Source of the DNA: Leucobacter chromiisoli
GTDB taxonomy: Bacteria > Actinomycetota > Actinomycetes > Actinomycetales > Microbacteriaceae
Reading direction: 5' to 3'
DNA length: 64,000 bases
Assembly: GCF_016522505.1 (NCBI RefSeq)
Contig: NZ_JAEHOH010000001.1
Coordinates: forward strand, 372,001-436,000
The notes under the pieces are model-generated. The model was not told the origin of the DNA, made no database searches, and saw only the letters and a program-made list of their open reading frames with translations. The position numbers were made by a program, and so were the translations under genes. Below, piece after piece: positions 17,487 to 29,939 of the stretch (its first letter is position 1; each line of letters starts with the position of its first letter).

Positions 17487-17492
17487 TAGACT
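17487..17492 (+). promoter_or_regulatory. Probable -10 of the cold-shock/DUF3027 operon
   Basis: TAGACT 86 nt before the cold-shock ATG would give a 5' leader of about 80 nt. Long leaders are common for cold-shock genes. The -35 element is weak. Confidence 0.4.
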
Positions 17493-17577
17493 GGTGGGAT
17501 CGGCGGGCGCAGCGATGCGAACCCGCTCACGGACAATCACGGGCGGTCTCCGACCGCCGACGGGAAAGGGACGAGGC

Positions 17578-17955
17578 ATGCCGAACGGCAAGGTCAGGTT
17601 CTTCGACGAGGAGAAGGGCTTCGGGTTCATCCAGGGGGACGACGGGCAGCAGGTCTACCTGCACGCCTCCGTGCTGCCCGGTGACGCCGAGGTGCAGGCG
17701 GGGACGCGCCTCGAGTACAGCGTCGCGGACGGGCGGAGAGGCCCCCAGGCCCTGTCGGTGCGGGTGCTCGAGACGCCCCGGCTCTCCAAGCGCAACCGCA
17801 AGTCGGCCGACGAGATGTCGATCATCATCGAGGATCTCGTGAAGCTGCTCGACGGGCTCGGCAGCAGGCTCAAGCACGGCCAGTACCCCGAGCGGGCCCA
17901 GTCGCGCAAGGTCGCGACGATGCTGCGCCGGGTCGCGGACGACTTCGATGTCTGA
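17578..17955 (+). CDS. Cold-shock domain protein with C-terminal extension
   Basis: A 125-residue protein. The cold-shock OB fold occupies about residues 1-68, with RNP1-like KGFGFI and RNP2-like VYLHASV motifs, so it binds single-stranded nucleic acid. Unlike the usual 67-residue CspA, it has a basic, helical extension of about 55 residues (SKRNRKSADEMSIIIEDLVKLLDGLGSRL...). This long form upstream of a DUF3027 gene is typical of actinobacteria. It overlaps the next gene by 8 nt. Confidence 0.9.
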   Translation: MPNGKVRFFDEEKGFGFIQGDDGQQVYLHASVLPGDAEVQAGTRLEYSVADGRRGPQALSVRVLETPRLSKRNRKSADEMSIIIEDLVKLLDGLGSRLKHGQYPERAQSRKVATMLRRVADDFDV

Positions 17956-18673
17956 GCCGGAGGCCTCGCTGCAGGATCAGGTCGAGCGCGAGGCGGCCTC
18001 CGAGGAGCGGAGCACGACCCGGACGGACGCCGCGGTTCCGCCGGATCGGCCGGTCGCCGATCCGGCGCTGCTCGACGCGCGCGAGCAGGCGCGCGAGGCG
18101 CTCGCCGAGGTCGCCGACCCCCGCAGCATCGGGAGCGATGCCGGTCACGAGGTGCACGAGGATCACGTGCTGACGCTGTTCTTCGAGTGCCGTCTGCCGG
18201 GCTATCCCGGGTGGCGCTGGGCCGCGACCCTCGCGAGAGTCGACGAGGAGTCGCCCGTCACCGTGCTCGAGGTCGAGCTGCTGCCCGGCGAGGGAGCCGT
18301 CGTCGCGCCGGAGTGGGTGCCCTGGTCGGTGCGCCTGGCCCAGTACCGGGAGGCCCAGGCGAAGCAGGCCGCCGAGGAGGCGAGTGCGGCAGAGGAGGCA
18401 GCGGCCGAGCTCGCGGACGAGGACGAGATCGACCCCGAGGACGACCTCCTGGAGAACGACTTCAGCGACTACGACGACGAGATCGACGGTGTCGACATCG
18501 ACGACGAGTTCGACGACTCCGATGGCGGCTCCGACGACGATTCCGACGAGGATCCGGACGACGATTCCGACGAGGACGACCTCGAGGAGTCGGACGACGA
18601 CCCCGAGGAGGACGAGCCCGATGAGGGGTCCGACGACGATCCCGACGGGGAGCCGGACGACTCCGAGGAGTAG
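17948..18673 (+). CDS. DUF3027-family protein with strongly acidic tail
   Basis: A 241-residue protein. The central region (HVLTLFFECRLPGYPGWRWAATLARVDEESPVTVLEVELLPGEGAVVAPEWVPWSVRL, split over about residues 75-135) is characteristic of DUF3027. From about residue 155 the sequence is almost entirely Asp/Glu/Ser, an intrinsically disordered polyanion. The ATG lies inside the end of the cold-shock gene, indicating coupling. A strong terminator follows. The function is unknown; the partnership with a nucleic-acid-binding protein suggests an RNA-linked role. Confidence 0.82.
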   Translation: MSEPEASLQDQVEREAASEERSTTRTDAAVPPDRPVADPALLDAREQAREALAEVADPRSIGSDAGHEVHEDHVLTLFFECRLPGYPGWRWAATLARVDEESPVTVLEVELLPGEGAVVAPEWVPWSVRLAQYREAQAKQAAEEASAAEEAAAELADEDEIDPEDDLLENDFSDYDDEIDGVDIDDEFDDSDGGSDDDSDEDPDDDSDEDDLEESDDDPEEDEPDEGSDDDPDGEPDDSEE

Positions 18674-18683
18674 ATCGCGCAGC

Positions 18684-18722
18684 AGAGGCTGGGGCCACGG
18701 ATTCGTGGCCCCAGCCTCTTTT
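18684..18722 (+). terminator. Intrinsic terminator after the DUF3027 gene
   Basis: A perfect 16-bp stem (AGAGGCTGGGGCCACG and its complement) with a 4-nt GATT loop, followed by TTT, starting 10 nt after the stop codon. Confidence 0.9.
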
Positions 18723-18754
18723 CGTGCCTCCGAACGGCGTGCTCGGGAGGCGAT

Positions 18755-18800
18755 TACGTAGTTCCTACGGATGTTTCGATGTGAGTCCCCTCAATAGCGT
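18755..18800 (+). promoter_or_regulatory. Pilus operon promoter with shared surface-gene box
   Basis: A box beginning TACGTAGTTCCTACGG (18755-18778, 24 nt) contains the dyad CGTAG-TTC-CTACG. A TAGCGT -10 hexamer begins at 18795, exactly 40 nt after the box start. The dyad is centred at about -44 from the predicted start, the usual place for a class II activator. The same arrangement precedes the gene at 35441. Confidence 0.65.
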
Positions 18801-18877
18801 TCTCGTGAGCGCGGAGGGGATAGGCCGGCGATAAAACGGTGTCGCGGTGTCCTCCGATTGTTGGAGGCGAGGACCTG

Positions 18878-21800
18878 ATGGAGCACCTGGGGGCACCGGC
18901 GGACAGAGCGAAGAGGCATGGAGGTGCCTCTCGCGGGCGGCATGCATCGACGCGGATGAAGCGCGGAGCCGTGAGTTCGGCGATCGCGATGCTCGCGGTT
19001 TTTTCGTTGGCGGCGATGGGGGCCACCACCGTCGCCGCGGCGGAGGAGCTTTCGAGCGCACCGGTTCCCCCGGGCGCGCAGACGCAGCCCGAGAGCCCCG
19101 AGGCGCCGCAGCCTGAGCCGACGCCGGAGCCGCCGGCGCCCCAGCCGTCGGAGCCCGAGCCGCCGGCGGTGACGCCGGAGCCCGAGGCGCCGGTCGCCCC
19201 GGCCCCCGAGCAGGAGCCCGTCGCCCCGCCACCCGCGGCGCCGGAGCCGCAGGAGCAGACCCCGGCCGACGCCGGGGAGACCGAGAGCGCACCCGAGCCG
19301 CCGTACCTGCGCTGGCGCGCGACCGACGCCGCGTCGGCGTCGGTGGCCGGCGCGACCTTCGATCTGCAGGGCCCGCGCAACGACGGGGCGACGGACGACG
19401 GCGAGGACGGCCAGTGGCTCGACGCACTGGGCATGGCGGTCGCCGACAATACGGGTGAGGCCGGCTACGCGGGCGCCGACCTGGACCCCGCGCCCGGGGT
19501 GTTCCTGGTGAAGCAGCTAGTGGACGCCGAGGACCCCGCCGCCACCCACGACGTGGCCGCAGGCGAGACGTATCGGGTCCGCGTCGCGAAGGTTCCCTCC
19601 GGATTCACCGCCGACGGTGCCGAGTGGCAGCAGGTCGCCGCCTCGGGATCGGCGGAGGACCCGGTGCAGGCCGTCGTGCTCGCCGCGGCGAAGCCGAAGA
19701 CGAAGGAGACCCAGGTAACGCCTTTCGCAGCGCAGAATCAAGCAACGATCACCGTGAATGCCGCAGCGATCCGGGGCAGCTCGACCGGACTGAATGGCAT
19801 CACCTACACGCTGCACGATGTTCTCGGAAACGGCACGAACGGCAACCCCTATCGGGCAGGTACGGCAAGCCCGTTCTCGTGCACCGTCGCCGCGGGAGCC
19901 TCCTCGTGCGTGATCACGGTGACCGGCGTCAACAATCAGGGCGGGAACAACAAGAACTGGTTCTTGGTGCAGAGCGCCAACGGAAGCAGCTACACCAACG
20001 ATCAGTACCGTCTGAACGACTACACGACTCCTCAGGACGTGTTCCACTACGTCGGACGCACCGTCTCCCTGGCAAGCACCCGGGACTACGTCATTCCAGG
20101 GAGCGGCAACAACAGGGGCCTGGACCAGACGAGTGGAAACTACTCACGAGCGGACAGCCTGGCGGTGCCGCTCAACAACCCGGCTATTCAGCCCACGTGC
20201 ACTCCGGGGCTGAAGGTGGCCATCCAGATGGATATCTCGTCCTCGACCGCGAATTATCGCACCGGCTACCGCAACTCCCTCAACAGCATGATCGACAGTC
20301 TCGTCGGAACGGGAACGAGAGTCTCGCTGTTCACCTTCGGTAACACGTCGCCGGTGCGCGTCGGCGGGTCCGACTGGGAGTCCCCCACCCCCAGAAATGT
20401 CGACACCGACGCTGCCGCGATCAAGAGCAGCATCACCACCTACACCGGCAATCCCGGCACGCAACGCACGAACTGGGATGCGGGTTATCGACGCCTGGCC
20501 TCCGCGAACCAGATCCATGACTACGACCTCGTGCTGTTCATCACCGACGGTGCGCCCAACGTGGTCTGGGCTTCGAACTCCTCCGGATACGACTCGCCGA
20601 ACGGCAACAACGTCACCGTGCGGTCGATCGACGAAGCGGTGCTGTCGGCGAATGCGCTGAAGAACGCTGGAGTGAGGATCGCCACCGTCGGAGTCGGTCC
20701 GGGTGTGCAGGGCGATGTCTATCGCAATCTGCGGGTCATCTCCGGACCGACGGCGGGGAGCGACTACTACGTCGGGCAGTGGGACGAACTTGAGGGGTAT
20801 ATCAAGAACATCATCGATGCCGCGAACTGCAACCTTCCGGTTACCGTGAGCAAGACGACCGTCGCTGAGAACGGCACCGTGACGAACAACGTCCCGGATT
20901 GGACATTCGGGGCGCAGAAGTCGGCGGGCTCTGCTGCGGCGGTGACACTCACTGGCTCCTCGCCGCAGACGACGGGTTCAGGTGTGAATGGTCGTGCGCT
21001 GTGGAACCTGAAGTTCACGAGTTCGTCCAACCAGAGCGCCGGAGTAGCGCTGACGGAGAACGCGCCGCCTGCCGGGTGGACGCTGACCGGCGCCGAGTGC
21101 ACCGTGAACGGAGCGCCCGCGACCAATGCCGTGTTCGACGCCGCGAGTCGTACGGTGACGGTGCCGGGTCTGACGGCCGGCTCGGGAGCGGTCCACTGCA
21201 CATTCACGAACACCGAGGCGCCGCCCACGGCCGAGCTCACCCTGGTCAAGAAGGTGGAGAACGCGCACGGGGGCACGAGCCAGGTGTCGGACTGGACGCT
21301 GACCGCCACCGGCGCGACGACCGGGGTCACCGGAAAGACCGGCGAGGCGGCGGTGACGAATCGGGTCGTGACGCCGGGCGACTACACCCTCTCGGAGAGC
21401 GGCGCGCTCTCCGCCGGCTACACGGCCGGTGCCTGGGAGTGCAAGAACGGCTCGACGCCCCTGACGGTCACCGCCGCGAAGGTGGCGATCCCCAAGGGAG
21501 GCAAGATCACCTGCACGATCACCAACACCGACAAGCCGGGCGAGGTCACCTGGACGAAGGTCTCCCCTGATGAGGAGCCGCTCGCCGGGTCGGAGTGGAA
21601 GCTCACGGGACCGGGGGCGCCCGCGCCCGCCGGGGTGACGGTCGTCGACTGCACCGCCGCGACCTGCCCGACCGGAGCCTTCAGGGACCAGGATCCCGCA
21701 GCAGGCGAGTTCAAGCTGACGGGCCTCTCCTGGGGCGACTACACCCTCGTCGAGACGAAGGCGCCTCCGGGGCACGTGCTCGACACGACCGAGCACCCGT

Positions 21801-22006
21801 TCACGGTCGGGATCGGGTCGGGGAAGAGTCTCACCGTGGACCTCGGAGCCTTCGAGAACGTTCCGGCCGAGGGGCCCGAGATCCCGCTCACCGGGGGCAT
21901 CGGCAGGGATCAGATCCTGCTCGCCGGCGGCGGAGCGCTCGCGATCGCCGCGCTGGCGGCCGGAGCACTGTGGCTGCGGAAGCGCCGCATCTCGGAGGTC
22001 GGATGA
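18878..22006 (+). CDS. Pilus tip protein with vWA domain and sortase anchor
   Basis: About 1042 residues. A long basic N-terminus leads to a signal sequence ending near AAAEE, then a Pro/Glu-rich stalk. A von Willebrand A domain follows, with a MIDAS DISSS starting at Asp452 and ITDGAPN at about 556; such domains bind host or matrix ligands through a metal ion. After it come Cna-B/SpaA-like beta domains with an isopeptide E-box (Glu959 in VETKAPPG). The anchor is IPLTG at 1002-1006, a hydrophobic helix and a basic tail. The start at 18878 follows GAGG with 5-nt spacing. Its size and position first in the operon match SpaC/FimQ-type tip adhesins. The vWA part has noticeably less GC-biased codons than the flanks. 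Confidence 0.88.
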   Translation: MEHLGAPADRAKRHGGASRGRHASTRMKRGAVSSAIAMLAVFSLAAMGATTVAAAEELSSAPVPPGAQTQPESPEAPQPEPTPEPPAPQPSEPEPPAVTPEPEAPVAPAPEQEPVAPPPAAPEPQEQTPADAGETESAPEPPYLRWRATDAASASVAGATFDLQGPRNDGATDDGEDGQWLDALGMAVADNTGEAGYAGADLDPAPGVFLVKQLVDAEDPAATHDVAAGETYRVRVAKVPSGFTADGAEWQQVAASGSAEDPVQAVVLAAAKPKTKETQVTPFAAQNQATITVNAAAIRGSSTGLNGITYTLHDVLGNGTNGNPYRAGTASPFSCTVAAGASSCVITVTGVNNQGGNNKNWFLVQSANGSSYTNDQYRLNDYTTPQDVFHYVGRTVSLASTRDYVIPGSGNNRGLDQTSGNYSRADSLAVPLNNPAIQPTCTPGLKVAIQMDISSSTANYRTGYRNSLNSMIDSLVGTGTRVSLFTFGNTSPVRVGGSDWESPTPRNVDTDAAAIKSSITTYTGNPGTQRTNWDAGYRRLASANQIHDYDLVLFITDGAPNVVWASNSSGYDSPNGNNVTVRSIDEAVLSANALKNAGVRIATVGVGPGVQGDVYRNLRVISGPTAGSDYYVGQWDELEGYIKNIIDAANCNLPVTVSKTTVAENGTVTNNVPDWTFGAQKSAGSAAAVTLTGSSPQTTGSGVNGRALWNLKFTSSSNQSAGVALTENAPPAGWTLTGAECTVNGAPATNAVFDAASRTVTVPGLTAGSGAVHCTFTNTEAPPTAELTLVKKVENAHGGTSQVSDWTLTATGATTGVTGKTGEAAVTNRVVTPGDYTLSESGALSAGYTAGAWECKNGSTPLTVTAAKVAIPKGGKITCTITNTDKPGEVTWTKVSPDEEPLAGSEWKLTGPGAPAPAGVTVVDCTAATCPTGAFRDQDPAAGEFKLTGLSWGDYTLVETKAPPGHVLDTTEHPFTVGIGSGKSLTVDLGAFENVPAEGPEIPLTGGIGRDQILLAGGGALAIAALAAGALWLRKRRISEVG

Positions 22007-22136
22007 CCGGAGCCGGAGACACGAGCAGACGCAGAGACGAACAGGCGCTGAGGCGCAGGACGAACCAATAGGGAACACGGAGTCGCCGCTCGAGGAAGCG
22101 GCGGGCCGCAACACACATAGGGACAGGAAGACGAAC

Positions 22137-23573
22137 ATGAAACAGTCACTGAGGCGCCTCACGGCGGGCGCGGGCATCGTCGCCCTCGCCGTGCTCGGCG
22201 CGGCCGGATCGGCGGCAGCGGCATCGGCCACGGAAGGAGGGGGCGGCGGATATCCCGTCGTGCCCGACCAGGACGGCACGCTGACGCTGCACAAGCACGT
22301 CGAAGACCCTCGGAGCACCGACGGCAACCCGGCGGGCGCCCCGCTCGAGGGCGTCGAGTTCACGATCCAGCAGGTGGGAACCGGCACCGCCGGCGACTGC
22401 GACGCCATCGACCTCACGGTCCCCGGCGGCTGGCAGAGCGTCTCCGAGGCGATCGACGGCTTCGAGTCGAGCGCCCCCGACCTGCCTGCGGGCTTCTGCT
22501 TCACGGGCGTCTCCGACGCCGACACGACCGCATCCGACGGCTCGGTGACCTTCGCCGGCCTCCGGGGTCTCTTCCTCGTCACCGAGACCGACCCCGGCGA
22601 CAACATGATCACGGCGCCCGCCGACCCCTTCCTCGTGACGGTGCCTCAGCCGGTCGAGGGGCAGAACGGAGCCGCCGACTCGTGGGACTTCTCGGTCGAC
22701 GCCTACCCGAAGAACACGCTCACCACGGTCAACCCGACCAAGACGGTCGGCGCCACCGATGAGCTGACGCCCGACGCCGTCGTGGACTGGACCATCACCG
22801 TCCCCGTGCCGCAGCTGGCGTTCCCCTACAGCCAGATCGAGGTGACGGACTCCCCGGCGGCCGGCCACGTCTTCAACGGGTTCACCTCCGTGACGTACGA
22901 CGGCGTGCCCCTGACCTCGCCCGCCGACTACACCGTGAGCGGCAGCACGATCGCCCTCACCCCGGCGGGTCTCGCCACGGTCGGCACGGGCGGCGGCGAC
23001 CTCGTCGTGAAGCTCACGACCAAGGTCGACGGCAGCCACATCGGCGAGCTGAAGAACGAGGCCTCGGTCAAGCTCAACGGCACGAGCACCCCGACGGACA
23101 AGCCGCAGACCAACTGGGGCAAGCTCAAGGTGCTGAAGCACCAGGCGAAGAACGAGACCGCCACGCTCGCGGGCGCCGAGTTCGCCGTCTACGAGCAGAC
23201 CGGCGGCACCTGCCCGACGCCCGCGGTCGGCACGCCGGTGACCACCGGTGCCACCGACGCGAACGGCGTCTTCGAGCGGATCCTGTGGATCAGCAACACC
23301 AACCCGGGCGAGGCCGTGGGGTCGAAGGTGTACTGCCTCTACGAGACCAAGGCGCCCACGGGCTACGTGCTCGACTCCACCCCGCGCGAGGCGACGATCT
23401 CCGCGGCGAACGAGTGGGTGCACACGGTCAAGTTCCCGAACGTGCCCGTCGAGGGGCCGAAGCTGCCGCTCACCGGCTCGACCGGCACCATGGCGTTCGG
23501 CCTCGTGGGCCTCGGCCTGATCGGCGCAGCAGCGGCCACCCTGGCCGTGCGCAGGGCTCGCGCCCACCGGTGA
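22137..23573 (+). CDS. Major pilin (isopeptide-forming, LPLTG-anchored)
   Basis: A 478-residue shaft pilin. It has a signal peptide to about residue 30, the pilin motif YPKN at 190-193 with Lys192 (the residue that class C sortases join to the next subunit), Cna-B-type domains, an E-box with Glu403 in YETKAPTGYVLD and the sorting signal LPLTG at 443-447 followed by a hydrophobic helix and RRARAHR. A second E-box-like element (VTETDPGDN) is in the N-domain. AGGA lies 8 nt before the ATG. The 130-nt gap from the tip gene carries no gene. This combination is diagnostic of a SpaA/FimA-type pilin polymerised by the sortase encoded 5 nt downstream. Confidence 0.95.
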   Translation: MKQSLRRLTAGAGIVALAVLGAAGSAAAASATEGGGGGYPVVPDQDGTLTLHKHVEDPRSTDGNPAGAPLEGVEFTIQQVGTGTAGDCDAIDLTVPGGWQSVSEAIDGFESSAPDLPAGFCFTGVSDADTTASDGSVTFAGLRGLFLVTETDPGDNMITAPADPFLVTVPQPVEGQNGAADSWDFSVDAYPKNTLTTVNPTKTVGATDELTPDAVVDWTITVPVPQLAFPYSQIEVTDSPAAGHVFNGFTSVTYDGVPLTSPADYTVSGSTIALTPAGLATVGTGGGDLVVKLTTKVDGSHIGELKNEASVKLNGTSTPTDKPQTNWGKLKVLKHQAKNETATLAGAEFAVYEQTGGTCPTPAVGTPVTTGATDANGVFERILWISNTNPGEAVGSKVYCLYETKAPTGYVLDSTPREATISAANEWVHTVKFPNVPVEGPKLPLTGSTGTMAFGLVGLGLIGAAAATLAVRRARAHR

Positions 23574-23578
23574 TCTGA

Positions 23579-27952
<4,374 letters not shown>

Positions 27953-28067
27953 GCCCGCGAGAGGCTCGGGCGGGGCTCCCAAAGGTTCAATCTTCTCTTG
28001 ACATCGAGCGATGAAGAGCCCGAAGAGCGTTGACTTTCCGCCGATCTTTGCGACTCGCGACCCATTT

Positions 28068-28107
28068 GTGACCTCAGCGTGACAATTCCGTAATCTTCGG
28101 TTACGCT
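28068..28107 (+). promoter_or_regulatory. Promoter of the secreted NlpC/P60-like gene with phased GTNAY boxes
   Basis: A GTGACA -35 (28079-28084) and a TACGCT -10 (28102-28107) have a 17-nt spacer. Short GTNAY-like boxes occur at 28068 (GTGAC), 28079 (GTGAC), 28090 (GTAAT) and 28100 (GTTAC), that is every 10-11 bp on one face of the helix. Such direct repeats resemble the MtrA/WalR-type boxes that control actinobacterial cell-wall hydrolase genes. Confidence 0.5.
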
Positions 28108-28177
28108 GGTGGAGGTTTTAGGTCCAGACGGGCCGTTCCTCGCACACGAAGAACGAAAACGTAAGGCAGATTTACAC

Positions 28178-28906
28178 GTGACTCAGACTCCTGGCACCGC
28201 AGTAGCGGTTACAGCCGACGCTTCGCCCGCAGCTCCCTCGAAGACCAAGCGCCTCGTCCAGATGGTCGGCGCGGCCGTCCTGAGCGCCGGCCTGGTGGGA
28301 ACCTTCGCCCTCCCCGCGTACGCGACCCCCGAGGTCGAGGGTCAGCCCGACTACACGCCGGCGCAGAACCTCACGACTGCTGACATCGAGGCGGCCCCGC
28401 TCGCGCTCGAGGGCCCCAGTGCCGCAGTCAGCGAGGAGTGGACCGCCGCGGAGGAGGCCCGCAAGAAGGCCGAGGCCGAGGCGAAGGCCGCAGAGGAGCG
28501 TGAGCGCGCCGCGCAGCAGGCCGACACCGCCGCCCAGCCGGCCGGCGAGGCCCCCAGCGGCAACGACATCCCCGCCGGCTCCGGCGGCCAGGGCATCGCC
28601 AACGCGGCCCTCGCCCAGCTCGGCGTGGTCCAGGATTGCACGGCCCTCGTCGAGAAGTCGCTGCGCGCCATCGGCGTGCCGGCGGGCGACCTCGGCACCC
28701 AGGTCGGCGAGTACACCGCTCTCGGCGGCGTGCAGGTGTCGGCCGGCTCCTACGCCGTCGGCGACATCCTGATCTGGCCCGGCCAGCACGTGGCCGTCTA
28801 CATCGGCAACGGCCAGGCCGTGCACGGCGGCTGGAACGGCAACCAGACGGTGGTCGCCGGCGTGACCACCAGCGCGGGCGCTCCGTCCGCCGTGGTCCGC
28901 TTCTAA
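28178..28906 (+). CDS. Secreted NlpC/P60-like cell-wall hydrolase
   Basis: About 242 residues. The signal sequence (KRLVQMVGAAVLSAGLVGTFALPAYA) is followed by an Ala/Glu/Lys-rich coiled linker (about 85-120) and a C-terminal domain with Cys in VVQDCTALVEKSL, His in WPGQHVAVYIGNG and a further His in AVHGGWNG, as in NlpC/P60 or CHAP-type amidases/endopeptidases that cut peptidoglycan. The GTG at 28178 is preferred over an upstream GTG at 28109, which lies in the promoter. The Shine-Dalgarno match is poor. The last ~105 residues are short for a full NlpC/P60 domain, so a divergent member is possible. Confidence 0.8.
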   Translation: MTQTPGTAVAVTADASPAAPSKTKRLVQMVGAAVLSAGLVGTFALPAYATPEVEGQPDYTPAQNLTTADIEAAPLALEGPSAAVSEEWTAAEEARKKAEAEAKAAEERERAAQQADTAAQPAGEAPSGNDIPAGSGGQGIANAALAQLGVVQDCTALVEKSLRAIGVPAGDLGTQVGEYTALGGVQVSAGSYAVGDILIWPGQHVAVYIGNGQAVHGGWNGNQTVVAGVTTSAGAPSAVVRF

Positions 28907-28930
28907 GCGCTCCGCATCTGCCTGAACCAC

Positions 28931-28966
28931 CCGAGGGCCCGTCTCGTTCGCGAGGCGGGCCCTCGG
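28931..28966 (+). terminator. Strong hairpin after the NlpC/P60-like gene
   Basis: A 16-bp stem starting CCGAGGGCCCG with one G-T pair and a TTCG tetraloop, 24 nt after the stop. No U tract follows. Confidence 0.7.
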
Positions 28967-29125
28967 CGTGTCCGGTGCCCGCTGTTTCCGCGGGACGGAT
29001 GCCTGTTCCGGGGTGAATCGGACGTCCACCCGCATCACGTCAGCCGTTCGCGGGGCGAGTCGCCGATCGCGGGCAGGCCGGCGCGGGCGAGGCTCGCGCC
29101 GGAGCGGGCTCCGCGCGCTTCCTGC

Positions 29126-29131
29126 TAGGCT
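29126..29131 (+). promoter_or_regulatory. Probable -10 for tRNA-Arg
   Basis: TAGGCT about 35 nt upstream of the mature tRNA-Arg 5' end; the -35 is weak. Confidence 0.4.
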
Positions 29132-29166
29132 GGTCGGGTGGCGCGATCCTCGGGGAACGCGCCCGC

Positions 29167-29239
29167 GCCTTGGTAGCTCAGTGGATAGAGCACTTCTCTC
29201 CTAAAGAAGGTGTCGGAGGTTCGATTCCTCTCCAGGGCA
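29167..29239 (+). tRNA. tRNA-Arg (anticodon CCT)
   Basis: A complete cloverleaf: acceptor GCCTTGG pairs with CCAGGGC, discriminator A at 29239, D-arm TAGCTCAG, anticodon stem CTTCT/AGAAG with loop CTCCTAA (anticodon CCT, reads AGG) and T-arm GGAGG-TTCGATT-CCTCT. CCA is not encoded. Confidence 0.95.
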
Positions 29240-29264
29240 CGATATTCCGGGAGCGAGACGGCGT

Positions 29265-29939
29265 TCAGCCCTCGAGGCCGGTCTCCCGCATCGTGATGTT
29301 GATGCGACCGGTCTGCAGCCCGCAGCCCTCGGGGGCGGTGCCGGGGTAGACCCTGGGAACCCCGTGGTACGCGAACCGGGAGGCGCCGCCGAAGACGAAC
29401 AGGTCGCCTGAGGCGAGGTCGAGATCCCGGTACGGGCGGTTGCGGTGCTCGGTGTTGCCGAAGCGGAAGCGGCAGGTGTTCCCGATCGACAGCGAGACGA
29501 CGGGCGCGGCGGAGCGCTCGTCCCGGTCCTGGTGCATGCCCATGCGGGCCGCGTCGTCGTAGTAGTTCACGAGCGCCGTGTCCGGGGTGTAGCCGTCACC
29601 GGCGCGCGGATCCCCCGTGGCGGCGACGAGCGCGCTCCGGCCGAGGCGGACCATCCAGTCGGGAAACGGCAGCACCCGGTTCCCGTTCACGTCGACGGCC
29701 TCGCGCGTGTAGCGGTACGGGCGCCAGTGCCAGCCGAGGCACACCGTCCTGACGCTCATCTCGGTGCCGCGCACCTTCGCGGCCCGGATCGGTACCGGGC
29801 CGCGCGTCCACTCGTGGAAACGGCCGACGATCCAGCGCTGCTGCTCGAGGGTCAGCCAGCGCGCGACGTAGTGGGCGCCCTCCGGCAGCCCGGGGTCGGG
29901 GCGCGGCATCAGCTCGTCGCCGAAGAGGGCGTCGCTCAC
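29265..29939 (-). CDS. AlkB-like 2-oxoglutarate/Fe(II) oxygenase
   Basis: A 224-residue dioxygenase related to AlkB, which removes alkyl groups from DNA or RNA bases by oxidation. Signatures are the metal ligands in GMHQDRDE (HxD), a downstream His in FAYHGVPR and the 2-oxoglutarate-binding Arg pair in GRINITMRETG; NYYDDAARMG is also typical. The GTG start overlaps the stop of the upstream unknown gene (GTGA), so the two are translated together. A DNA-repair role is inferred from the family. Confidence 0.9.
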   Translation of the reverse strand: MSDALFGDELMPRPDPGLPEGAHYVARWLTLEQQRWIVGRFHEWTRGPVPIRAAKVRGTEMSVRTVCLGWHWRPYRYTREAVDVNGNRVLPFPDWMVRLGRSALVAATGDPRAGDGYTPDTALVNYYDDAARMGMHQDRDERSAAPVVSLSIGNTCRFRFGNTEHRNRPYRDLDLASGDLFVFGGASRFAYHGVPRVYPGTAPEGCGLQTGRINITMRETGLEG

